This document shows, piece after piece, positions 1 through 8,174 of a DNA stretch of 64,000 nucleotides. Source of the stretch: Acidobacteriota bacterium (GTDB taxonomy: Bacteria > Acidobacteriota > Polarisedimenticolia > JACPZX01); NCBI GenBank assembly GCA_016195325.1, contig JACPZX010000105.1, positions 20,025-84,024 of the forward strand, given 5' to 3'. The translations under genes and the position numbers were made by a program. Position 1 is the first letter of the stretch; every line of letters starts with the position of its first letter. The notes beneath the pieces are model-generated. The model made no database searches and was not told where the DNA came from. It worked only from the letters and a program-made list of their open reading frames with translations.

Positions 1-261
1 GACGCTGTCCATCACGTCGCAGTAGGGCGAGATCAGAAGATATCGGGTCGAGAAGTGGAGATGTGCGGGGAGAATCGTCCCGGCGTCGGCGGGATCATGG
101 ATCGGGGACGTCGAAAAGAACGCCGAGACGAGAAGGGCTCCGGATAGAGCCGCGGGGACGATCCAGCGAGGCGAAGCCGCGCCGCGCCGCGCGGGCGAAG
201 GGCCCTGTTCGGATTCTTCGAGGTGGTGACGCCGCGCGGCGCCGGTCTGCCGACCCATCAT
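1..261 (-). CDS. N-terminus of an unknown membrane-anchored protein (cut by window edge)
   Basis: An open frame runs from an ATG at 261-259 (a second ATG follows directly) to the left edge without a stop, giving 87 codons. A GGGAG ribosome-site-like stretch lies just upstream. About 35 Arg/Pro-rich residues come first, then a hydrophobic segment (WIVPAALSGALLVSAFF), then HLHFSTRYLLISPYCDVMD, so it looks like a membrane or exported protein whose body lies outside the window. I do not recognise the family. It is divergent from the PBP gene. The frame could be fortuitous in such GC-rich DNA, but the clean signal-anchor-like segment and the ribosome site argue for a real gene. Confidence 0.5.
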   Translation of the reverse strand, partial: MMGRQTGAARRHHLEESEQGPSPARRGAASPRWIVPAALSGALLVSAFFSTSPIHDPADAGTILPAHLHFSTRYLLISPYCDVMDSV

Positions 262-400
262 CCCGGTCTCCCGGATAAGGTGAACTCCGAGGTCTCGGGC
301 TCCGGACAGACAGGTGCCGTCGCGCGCGGGACCGAGCCGACCAAACACGGCGAGGGTAGCCCCGTCGCGGACGGACCGCCAGCGGGTCCACCGCGCGACG

Positions 401-3043
401 ATGGGCGGGGCGGCGGCATCCTTCCCCCTGGATGAGGTTGCGGCGCCGGCGGGGGCCACGTTAGACTCGGCGTGCCGCCCCGGAATCCCCGCATCCGTCG
501 TCCCGCGAAAGGAAGCCCCTCTGATCGAGCGCTGGCGGCACCTCCGGAAGCCCCTCCTCCTGACGGGGCTCGTGTGCCTGCTTGCCGGCGCCACGGGAAC
601 GCTCTGGGTCGCGGCCCGCGTCACCTCGGTCTTCGAGGCCCGCGAGCAGGAGAGCGCCGCCCGGCTCCTCGGCGCCCCCTTCCGCATCGAGCGGGGGATC
701 GAGGCGTCGGCGCAGCAGATCGCGCACCGGCTCGATCGCCTCGAATACCGGCGGGCCCGCGGCGGGCCGACCGGGGAGGGAACGTACTCGGCGCGCGGCG
801 ACACCCTCGAGGTCAACCTCCGGGGGTTCCACGATCTCCAGGGAGACCACCCGGCGACGCGGGTCCGGGTGGACGTCGAGGGCGGCGTCGTGACCCGCGT
901 CGACCCGGGGCCCGCGCTCGTCGAGCCCGAGACGCTCGCGTACTTCCAGGGGCCCAACCTCGAGGAGCGGGAGCTCGTGCGGATCGAGGACTGCCCGAAG
1001 CACCTCGTGGACGCGATCCTCACCGCCGAAGATCGGCGCTTCTTCAACCACCCGGGCATCGACCCTGCGGGGGTCTTCCGCGCCCTCTGGGTCGACGTCT
1101 CCTCGCGGAGGGTCTCGCAGGGCGGCAGCACGCTCACTCAACAGCTCGCGAAGAACCTCTACTTCTCCGGGGAGCGGACGCTGACGCGCAAGGCTTCGGA
1201 GGCCTTCGCCGCGATCGTGCTCGAGATGAACTATCCGAAGGAACGGATCCTGCGCGCCTACCTCAACGAGGTCTACCTGGGCCAGCACGGCGCCGCGTCG
1301 GTGAACGGTTTCGGCCGCGCCTCCCGGCACTACTTCGGAAAGAAGGTCGGCGATCTCAGCCTCGGCGAGTCGGCGCTCCTCGCCGGAATGATCCGCGCGC
1401 CGGGGCTCTACAATCCATTTCTCCACGCGGACAGGGCGCGCGAGCGGCGCGACGCCGTCCTGCGCATGATGGCCGAGGCCGGGGCCATCACGAGGGCCGA
1501 ATCCGAGACGGCCGCGCGCGAACCGATTAGGGTCAGGAAACCCGAGTCGGCCTCGTCGCGGGGGGTGGGGGCCTACGCCGTCGATCTCGTGCGCCAGGTT
1601 CTGGAGTCGAAGTACGGTGTGGACTTCTGGAAGCGGCCGCTCCGCGTCTACACGTCGATCGACCCGCTCGGGCAGGAGATCGCCGAGCGCGCCGTCGCCG
1701 ACGGCCTGCGACAGATCGAGCGCACGTATCGGGCGGTCCGGCCCGGACGCGGGGGGGAGCCCCTGCAGGCGGCGCTCGTCTCGATCCGCCTCGACGATGG
1801 CTCCATCTCCGCACTGGTCGGCGGGAGGAGCTTCGATCGCTCGCAGTTCAACCGCGTCCTGTCGGCGAGGCGGCAGCCGGGAAGCCTCTTCAAGCCGGTC
1901 GTCTACCTCGCCTGGATCACGGCGCCGGCCGATCCGAACGCCCCCGCGCGACGACGGTCTCCCGCCGACGACGCCTCGGACTCCGATGACAAGACCTTCG
2001 TGAGATCGATGCCCGCCGCCTCACCGGACGTGGAGCCCGCCCGCTGGAATCGCGAGCGCGGCAACGGCGAGGAGGACAACGCGCGCCCCCGCCGGAAGCG
2101 CCATCGGTTCCACTGGTGGTGGCAGAGGCCCGACCCCACCGAGGGCGAGCCTCCCGAGATCGAGGACGGGGACGTTCCCGCGCTCCCGCTGACGGCCGCG
2201 ACGATTCTCAAGGATGAGCCGTACGAGACGGTGGCGGGCGGCAAGACGTGGGCGCCGCACAACGACGACGACGAGTTCCGCGGGCCGGTGACGGTGCAGA
2301 GGGTGATCGAGGATTCCCTGAACGTACCGACCGCCCGGGCCGCTGCGGCGATCGGCCTCCCCCGCATCATCGAGATGGGGCACGCGCTGGGAATCACGTC
2401 GAAGCTCCCGGAAGTTCCTTCGCTCGCGCTCGGCGCCGCCGAGGTGTCTCCGTTCGAGATGGCGACCGCCTTCGCGACGATCGCCGCGGGAGGGCGCAGG
2501 AGGTCGGCGGATCTCCTGCTGGGGGTCGAGGAGAACGGGAGAGCGCTCACCGCGCCGCCGCCTTCGGCCGTCCCCGGAGCCGCGCCGGCCGTGCCCGAGG
2601 AGGCCGCGCACCTCATGACCGCGCTCCTCGAGGGGGTGATGGATCGAGGCACGGCCCGGAGCGCGCGCGACCTCGGCTACTCCGGCGTCGCCGCCGGGAA
2701 GACCGGCACCAGCGACGACGGGCGGGACCTCTGGTTCTGCGGCTACACGCCGCGCGTCCTGTCGCTCGTGTGGGTGGGGTTCGACGACAACCGTCCGACG
2801 CACCTCACCGGCGCCCGCGGCGCGCTGCCGATCTGGGTCGCCTACATGGAGGGAATCGGCGCCGACGCCCGCACGGCGTTCGACGGCGACGCCGATCTGG
2901 TGTGGGCGTCGATCGATCCGACCTCGGGCGGGATCGCGTCCTCCCGCTGCCCCGAGGAGCGACGCGCCCCCTTCATCCCGGGGACGGAGCCGACCGAGGC
3001 GTGCACCGAGCACCGATCGTTCTGGTCCCGCTGGGGAGGGTGA
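401..3043 (+). CDS. Bifunctional penicillin-binding protein 1 (class A PBP, PBP1b-like)
   Basis: Polymerises lipid II glycan strands and cross-links their peptides in the periplasm. From the ATG at 401 the protein has 880 residues. A single TM anchor (PLLLTGLVCLLAGATGTLW) is followed by a small PBP1b-like accessory region, then a GT51 glycosyltransferase domain with TAEDRRFFNHPG (catalytic Glu about residue 210) and GGSTLTQQLAKNL. The transpeptidase domain has SLFK (Ser about 495), SLN (about 639) and KTG (about 767). Odd: an insert of about 80 charged, low-complexity residues (about 510-590, including RPRRKRHRFHWWWQRP) sits between SxxK and SxN. The start is uncertain: ATG at 314 or 401, or a CTG at 521 preceded by GGAAG just before the TM segment. 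Family assignment is firm; PBP1a versus 1b is inferred. Confidence 0.93.
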   Translation: MGGAAASFPLDEVAAPAGATLDSACRPGIPASVVPRKEAPLIERWRHLRKPLLLTGLVCLLAGATGTLWVAARVTSVFEAREQESAARLLGAPFRIERGIEASAQQIAHRLDRLEYRRARGGPTGEGTYSARGDTLEVNLRGFHDLQGDHPATRVRVDVEGGVVTRVDPGPALVEPETLAYFQGPNLEERELVRIEDCPKHLVDAILTAEDRRFFNHPGIDPAGVFRALWVDVSSRRVSQGGSTLTQQLAKNLYFSGERTLTRKASEAFAAIVLEMNYPKERILRAYLNEVYLGQHGAASVNGFGRASRHYFGKKVGDLSLGESALLAGMIRAPGLYNPFLHADRARERRDAVLRMMAEAGAITRAESETAAREPIRVRKPESASSRGVGAYAVDLVRQVLESKYGVDFWKRPLRVYTSIDPLGQEIAERAVADGLRQIERTYRAVRPGRGGEPLQAALVSIRLDDGSISALVGGRSFDRSQFNRVLSARRQPGSLFKPVVYLAWITAPADPNAPARRRSPADDASDSDDKTFVRSMPAASPDVEPARWNRERGNGEEDNARPRRKRHRFHWWWQRPDPTEGEPPEIEDGDVPALPLTAATILKDEPYETVAGGKTWAPHNDDDEFRGPVTVQRVIEDSLNVPTARAAAAIGLPRIIEMGHALGITSKLPEVPSLALGAAEVSPFEMATAFATIAAGGRRRSADLLLGVEENGRALTAPPPSAVPGAAPAVPEEAAHLMTALLEGVMDRGTARSARDLGYSGVAAGKTGTSDDGRDLWFCGYTPRVLSLVWVGFDDNRPTHLTGARGALPIWVAYMEGIGADARTAFDGDADLVWASIDPTSGGIASSRCPEERRAPFIPGTEPTEACTEHRSFWSRWGG

Positions 3044-3069
3044 GCGGCTCGAGGGAGCTCGCGCTCACC
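3039..3069. terminator. Shared hairpin between convergent PBP and Omp85 genes
   Basis: GGTGAGCG at 3039-3046 pairs with CGCTCACC at 3062-3069. Inside it GCTC (3047-3050) pairs with GAGC (3055-3058). The hairpin contains the stop codons of both converging genes. It lacks a T-run, so intrinsic termination is only suggested by position and symmetry. Confidence 0.4.
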
Positions 3070-4855
3070 ACTTGCGGGTGACCGACACGTACGGGTAGAA
3101 CCGCCTCGTCCCCTGCCAGTACCCCCAGGCCGCGTCGATCGCGACGAGAAGAGGCGATCGCTCCGCGGAGTAACGCAGGCCGACGCCGAGGCCCCTGGCG
3201 AAGTGGATCCGCTGGAGCTCGTCGAACGAGACGCTCCCCGCGTCGGCGATGAGCGCGACCTTCAGGTTCCTCTGCAGCGCGGCCATCAGGTCGCTGTCGT
3301 GGTTCATCGCGCGGAAGGGGATCGGGATCCAGAGATCGTTCTGCGCCGAGAGAAACCTCCGGCCGATGAAATCGTCCCGCAGGAAGCCGCGCAGCGAGTC
3401 GGCGCCGCCGAGGGCGAACTCCTCGAACACCGGAACCCGCCGGTCCACCTCCCCCGCCTTCCAGCTCGTGTCGATCTCGAACCCCGTCGAGAAGGCGTAG
3501 TGCTGCTTCAGCTCCCCCGAGACGCGCCGGAAGGCGAGATCCCCCCCCCACGCCTTCGTGGCGAGCTCGACATCGGGGATGAAGCGCCACGAGAAGCGGG
3601 GCGATCGGAAGAGGTGCTCGTAGAGGTAGTCGAGCGAGACGCCGACGATGTTGACGTCGTTCTGCCTCGAGCCGGGGATGCGGGGGTCCGAGCCGGCGAA
3701 GCGCTCGCAGTTCACCGAGATCGTGCAGCCGCTGAAGGAGACCCTGTATCGGTTGACGTAGACGGCGCCGGAGAGCGAGTGCCCGTTCCAGTGCGTGAGG
3801 GGCGCGAGCCCCACGGCGAGCCGGGCCCCTTCGTTCTCCTGGTCGCCGGAGAAGACCGTCGTCATCGCGGCCGGGCCGGACCCCGACGTCTTCACGAACT
3901 GCCGGTCGGGGGTGAACTCGTCGTAGAGCCTGATTCCGGCGAAGAAGTTCCACGGGGTGATCGTCTCGGGAAGGAGATACGGGGCCGAGTAGCTGAGACT
4001 TCCGGCGAGACGGCGCGCGACGTACGGACTGACCTCGAGTCGATCGAACTCCCGGAAGAGATGGGCCCGTTGATACGTCAGGCGCGCGGTGAAGAGCTGG
4101 CGGCGGCTGTAGTCGACCGTGCCGTCGAACGACGTGAGCGCGAGAGGCTCGATCCCCGCGCGGTCGGGCGCGGCGTCGTCCCCGCCGAGCTTCGCGACAT
4201 CCGGCGAGCCGGCCTCCTTCAGCTTCTGGTGAATCCTCTTCGGCAGCCGCCGGACCACCGCGTACCGGCGCGGGGCATCCTCCGCGGCGTCGGGGTCCGG
4301 GACGCGCACGATGTCGTAGCCGAGAAGCGAGAGGTCGTACTCGTCCACGATCGCCCGGTCCCGGTTGACGAGATCGCCCGGGCGCCCTCGCAGGGCCCGC
4401 ATCGGGACGTATCCGCGCCGGACCGGCTCCATCCCATCGAGGGTTCCCGCCGGGAGGTACGGCGCCACCAGGCCCGGATCGGCGGTGATCTCCGCGATGA
4501 CGGCCGGCGCCTCCACGACGCGGACCGAGAGCGCCCCTTCGGCGATCGACGCGTCCACGCGCGGCCGGTACCCGAGGTACGTGTAGTGCCGCTCGACGCG
4601 CCGGACGACACGCGCCGGATCGAACGGCTCGCCCACGAGCCCCTCGAGCCACCCCTGGATCCTCGCCGCGCCGTACAGGCCGCGGCACGGGAGATCGCCG
4701 CACGGTGGGGTGAGGACGGAGACGTCGCCCACCCTCTCGATGATCGGTGTGTCCCCCTCTCCCGCGGCGGCCGGAGCGGGCGCGACGGCGAGGGCGGCGA
4801 GAAGCGCCGCCAGGAGCCGGACGGCCGTCAAGGGGAAGGGCGATGCCTCATTCAT
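3065..4855 (-). CDS. Omp85/BamA-superfamily outer membrane protein
   Basis: Predicted outer-membrane barrel of the bacterial surface antigen (D15) group, 596 residues. The start at 4855 gives a clean signal peptide (LTAVRLLAALLAALAVAPAPAAAGEG); a longer in-frame extension to 5035 is Arg/Ser-rich and looks non-coding. A POTRA-like portion follows (about 50-130, with VRRVERHYTYLGYRPRVD), then a C-terminal barrel with alternating polar/aromatic strands and a final KW, ending like outer-membrane proteins with an aromatic last residue. It overlaps the upstream ParB-like gene by 8 bases, so the two are probably co-transcribed. Whether it acts in BamA-, TamA- or ShlB-like secretion cannot be told from sequence alone. 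Confidence 0.8.
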   Translation of the reverse strand: MNEASPFPLTAVRLLAALLAALAVAPAPAAAGEGDTPIIERVGDVSVLTPPCGDLPCRGLYGAARIQGWLEGLVGEPFDPARVVRRVERHYTYLGYRPRVDASIAEGALSVRVVEAPAVIAEITADPGLVAPYLPAGTLDGMEPVRRGYVPMRALRGRPGDLVNRDRAIVDEYDLSLLGYDIVRVPDPDAAEDAPRRYAVVRRLPKRIHQKLKEAGSPDVAKLGGDDAAPDRAGIEPLALTSFDGTVDYSRRQLFTARLTYQRAHLFREFDRLEVSPYVARRLAGSLSYSAPYLLPETITPWNFFAGIRLYDEFTPDRQFVKTSGSGPAAMTTVFSGDQENEGARLAVGLAPLTHWNGHSLSGAVYVNRYRVSFSGCTISVNCERFAGSDPRIPGSRQNDVNIVGVSLDYLYEHLFRSPRFSWRFIPDVELATKAWGGDLAFRRVSGELKQHYAFSTGFEIDTSWKAGEVDRRVPVFEEFALGGADSLRGFLRDDFIGRRFLSAQNDLWIPIPFRAMNHDSDLMAALQRNLKVALIADAGSVSFDELQRIHFARGLGVGLRYSAERSPLLVAIDAAWGYWQGTRRFYPYVSVTRKW

Positions 4856-5831
4856 CCGGCGGCCCGGACGCGGCCGCCAGATGATCGGGCTTGACCTTCG
4901 ACGCGTCGAAGCGGGATGCGGAGTCGAGCATCTTGCGCATCGTCGCGTCGAACTCCGCCCTGGCCGCGCGCTGGAACCGGAGCGGATTGATCCTGGCGAC
5001 GACGAAGGCCTTGAGGTACGGGCTCTGAAAGCCACGCTCCTTGAGCGCCTGCACCGCCGCGATCACGGCGTCATCGAGCTCGAGGAGGAGCGCGGCGCGC
5101 CGCTTCCGTTCCTCGAGCGCCTTCGGGAGCGGCGTCGCGAGGAACTCCTCGGTGCGCTTGAGAACGGAGTGGTACGCCCCGCCGCTGAACCGGCCGCGCT
5201 CTTCGTAGGCGAGACCGAGCGTGAGGAACGACGGCTCCTCGAACTCGAGAGTGAACTCCTTCTCGGGCCGCCTCTCGTCCACAGCGAGGGCGCGCGCCAT
5301 GCGGATCACCTCGAGCGACTTCTCGCGAAGGTTGTGCGCCTTCTCGGTGTTGAGGGCGAGGATCCGGTAGGCGACCTCCTCGTCGGGGAGGACGAGGGCG
5401 ACGATCGATCTCCCCCCCAGCCGCTTGACGGCCGCGGTGCGGTGATGGCCGTTCGGAGTCCAGTAGGCGCCGTCCTTCGTGCGGATGGCGATGACGGGAT
5501 CGAGGAAGCGATCGAGCTTGTCGATGACGTCGGTGAGGCGCGCGGCGTGGGTGTCCGAGAGGTCGCGCTGGAAGGGGGTCGGGATCACCTTCTCGGCCGG
5601 GAGGCCGGCGAGAAGCTGCCAGTGGCCGCCGATGGGATCGCGGTACGCCGCGAGGACGCTCCCCCCGTCCGCCTCGATGGCGCGGGCGAGATCCACGACC
5701 CGCTGCGGGCGCGCCGCCGGGGCGAGGTCGGCGGCGGGGAGCCCCCTCGATCCGGCCTCGGCCTGCTTCTTCTTCCGGCGCGTCGCGGTCGCCTTCGGCT
5801 TGCTCCTGGGCTCGCTCTTGCGTGAGGGCAT
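4848..5831 (-). CDS. ParB/Srx-fold domain protein
   Basis: 327 residues from the ATG at 5831, which has GGCGGAG about 8 nt upstream; an in-frame ATG at 5885 is less likely. After a Lys/Arg-rich N-terminus (PSRKSEPRSKPKATATRRKK) there is a ParB N-terminal-like domain. It holds VIPTPFQRDLSD, a DPVIAI strand and GHHRTAAVKRLGG, the last matching the GE/HRR box of ParB-like CTPase/nuclease folds, followed by NTEKAHNLREKSLEVIRMA. No partner ParA and no centromere-like repeats are visible, so a general DNA/nucleotide-binding regulator is more likely than chromosome segregation. The 3' end overlaps the Omp85 gene by 8 bases, an odd pairing of functions. Confidence 0.75.
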   Translation of the reverse strand: MPSRKSEPRSKPKATATRRKKKQAEAGSRGLPAADLAPAARPQRVVDLARAIEADGGSVLAAYRDPIGGHWQLLAGLPAEKVIPTPFQRDLSDTHAARLTDVIDKLDRFLDPVIAIRTKDGAYWTPNGHHRTAAVKRLGGRSIVALVLPDEEVAYRILALNTEKAHNLREKSLEVIRMARALAVDERRPEKEFTLEFEEPSFLTLGLAYEERGRFSGGAYHSVLKRTEEFLATPLPKALEERKRRAALLLELDDAVIAAVQALKERGFQSPYLKAFVVARINPLRFQRAARAEFDATMRKMLDSASRFDASKVKPDHLAAASGPPDE

Positions 5832-5942
5832 TTTCGGTCTCCGCCTGAGGCCGGAGACGCTGGGTCCGGCCGGGGCGGTCACCATAGCCAATAAACAGGA
5901 CGGGCGACAACCGGGGCATTTCCGTCCCCCCCGGGCTCGACG

Positions 5943-5948
5943 TATATT
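5943..5948 (+). promoter_or_regulatory. -10-like box giving a leaderless start for the subtilase gene
   Basis: TATATT ends 6 nt before the ATG at 5955, so transcription would begin at or next to the start codon. No Shine-Dalgarno is visible. No convincing -35 is seen. Confidence 0.4.
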
Positions 5949-5954
5949 CCCGCC

Positions 5955-8174
5955 ATGCGCCGCGCCCTGGCATGCCTCGCGCTGTCGCTCGCCCTCGCGC
6001 CGGCCGCGGCGGCGGCGACACCGGCTCTTGACCGCAGGATTCACCCGGCCCTTCGGGACGCTTCGACAACCGGCCTCGCTCCCTCCCGGGCTCCCTTCGC
6101 CCCCGGCGAGCGCCCCGGGCGCGCGCTCCTCCGGGTGCGGACGACCGATCCCGAGGCCTTTCGATCGGAGGCGGAGCGGATCGGAGCGGAAGTCCGCGCG
6201 ATCGTGGGCGGCATCGCCTCGGTCGAGGCCGACCTGGGAGCGCTCGACGCCCTCGCCGCGGCCCCCGGCGTCGTGTCGATCAAGCCCGCGCGCTCGTACC
6301 GCCCGGTGCTGGACGTCAGCACCGCGGAGATGGGGGCCGATGCGACCGCCGCGGCGTACGGCGGCACCGGCAAAGGGGTCATCGTCGCCGTGATCGACTC
6401 GGGGATCGATTTCCGCCGCATGGACTTCAGGAACGCCGACGGCACGACGCGCCTCCTCGACGCCTGGGACCAGACCGACTCGATCGGCGCGGGATCCGGC
6501 TGCGGCGCCGGCTACACCTTCGGAAGGTGCTTCCCGAAGGTGGATCTCGACGCGGATCTATTCGGGGGCGCGCCCGTCACCCTGAGCGACGGCTTTGGCC
6601 ACGGCACGCACGTCGCGGGGATCGCCGCCGGGAACGGGCTCTCCACGGCGAACGGCGTCCCCGCCGGGACATACGCGGGGGTCGCGCCGGACGCCGACCT
6701 GATCATCGTGAAGGTTTTCACCAGCGCCGGGTTCTTCAACGGAGATCTCACCACGGCCTACGCCTGGATCCGGGACAGGGCGGCGGCCGCCGGCAAGCCG
6801 TTCGTCATCAACATGTCCCTCGGCGGCGACTACGGCGCGCACGACGGCACCGATCCCGACGAGATCTCCCTCGACGCGATCCTCGCCGCGCCCAACAAGG
6901 GGCGTGCCGCGGCGATCGCCTCGGGGAACTCGCGCGGTCGCGCGATCCACGCGGAGGCGACGGCGTCCGTCGGGGTCGCGCTCGATCACCCGTTCGTCAT
7001 CCCGCCGTACACCCCGGCGGGAGGATCCAACAACGACGAGATCGACTTCGACCTGTGGTACGAAGGGGGCGACAACCTGACCGTGAGCCTCGTCGACTCG
7101 GGCGGAACCGTCCTCGCGACCGCCGCGCGGGGTGCGAAGGCGGGGCCGATCTGCACGACGAGCGGCCAGGTGACGATCGACGCGAGGAACACGACCGACC
7201 CGGACAACCACGACTCCGAGGTGGAGATCTTCCTTCTCGACAGCAGCGCGTGCGCGCCCGTCGTCGCGCCCCCGTCGGGCGCCACGATGAAGATCCGCGT
7301 CACGGGCGTCGGCGTTCCGCAGGGCGGGCACTACCACGTCTGGAACGTCGCGTCGCTCGGCAACTCGTTCGCGAACGTGACCTTCTCACCCGCGAACGAG
7401 ACGTCGATCTGCGCGATGCCGGCGACCTCGCTCTACGCGACCACCGCCGGCTCGTACATCACGAGGAGCTGCTGGCCCAACGCCGATCCGAACAACCCGA
7501 CGACCTGCCGCGCGCTCTCGGGCGTCCTCTCGGGGATCTCCGGTTTCTCGGGGAACGGCCCGACGCGGGACGGGCGGCTGAAGCCGGACGTCTCGGCGCC
7601 CGGCGAGTGGATCGTCTCGACCCTCAGCTCGTTGATCTCCGCCTCGCCGCAGATCAAGAGCTTCGACGGCCTCCACTGGGGGCTCCGCGGCACGTCAATG
7701 GCGTCGCCCCACGTCGCGGGGGCGCTCGCGGTGCTGCTCCAGTTCAACCCGGGCCTCACGGCGGCGCAGGCCCGGGATCGGCTGAGCCTCAACGCCCGAT
7801 CGGACGCCTTCACCGGCGCGGTGCCCAACCAGCTCTACGGCGGCGGGAAGATCGATCTCCTCGGCGCGGCGAACGACGTCGTGAAGCCGGTCGTGGGGGT
7901 GACCGTCGCCGCCGGCGGGGCGCTCGCCTGGTCCGCCGAGCCCCACAGCTCGACCTACAACGTGTATCGGGGCGGGATACCGGGCTCGATGCCGTCGTCG
8001 TACGGGACGTGCCTCGCCTCGGGACTGCCGTCCCCCGCGTTCACCGACGCCGCGAACCCAGCTCCGGGCTCGGCTTTCCTCTACCTCGTCACCGGAGTGA
8101 AGGCGGGGATCGAGGGGGCGCTCGGCTTCGACAGCGCCAACCGTCAGCGACCAAACATCGCTCCCTGCCCGTGA
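5955..8174 (+). CDS. Secreted subtilisin-like serine protease (S8 family)
   Basis: 739 residues with an N-terminal signal peptide (RRALACLALSLALAPAAAAA), a propeptide-like region (about 30-120), then a peptidase S8 domain. The triad is visible as Asp148 (VIDSGID), His216 (GHGTHVAG) and Ser581 (GTSMASPHVAG). A long insert of about 200 residues (about 345-540), probably a beta-sandwich/PA-type insertion, separates His from Ser. The C-terminus (about 650-739) looks like a small fibronectin-like domain (YNVYRGG). The last codons share GTGA with the next gene, so both products are probably made together. Activity on extracellular protein is inferred from family. Confidence 0.92.
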   Translation: MRRALACLALSLALAPAAAAATPALDRRIHPALRDASTTGLAPSRAPFAPGERPGRALLRVRTTDPEAFRSEAERIGAEVRAIVGGIASVEADLGALDALAAAPGVVSIKPARSYRPVLDVSTAEMGADATAAAYGGTGKGVIVAVIDSGIDFRRMDFRNADGTTRLLDAWDQTDSIGAGSGCGAGYTFGRCFPKVDLDADLFGGAPVTLSDGFGHGTHVAGIAAGNGLSTANGVPAGTYAGVAPDADLIIVKVFTSAGFFNGDLTTAYAWIRDRAAAAGKPFVINMSLGGDYGAHDGTDPDEISLDAILAAPNKGRAAAIASGNSRGRAIHAEATASVGVALDHPFVIPPYTPAGGSNNDEIDFDLWYEGGDNLTVSLVDSGGTVLATAARGAKAGPICTTSGQVTIDARNTTDPDNHDSEVEIFLLDSSACAPVVAPPSGATMKIRVTGVGVPQGGHYHVWNVASLGNSFANVTFSPANETSICAMPATSLYATTAGSYITRSCWPNADPNNPTTCRALSGVLSGISGFSGNGPTRDGRLKPDVSAPGEWIVSTLSSLISASPQIKSFDGLHWGLRGTSMASPHVAGALAVLLQFNPGLTAAQARDRLSLNARSDAFTGAVPNQLYGGGKIDLLGAANDVVKPVVGVTVAAGGALAWSAEPHSSTYNVYRGGIPGSMPSSYGTCLASGLPSPAFTDAANPAPGSAFLYLVTGVKAGIEGALGFDSANRQRPNIAPCP

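Noticed and set aside
3203-4894. 563-codon plus-strand frame opposite the Omp85 gene
   Set aside because: Arg/Glu/Asp-rich antisense frame, typical of GC-rich codon bias, without domains or a ribosome site.
6527-8170. Long plus-strand frame within the subtilase gene
   Set aside because: It is an Arg-rich alternate frame of the subtilase; only the part from GTG 8171 has normal composition and a motif.
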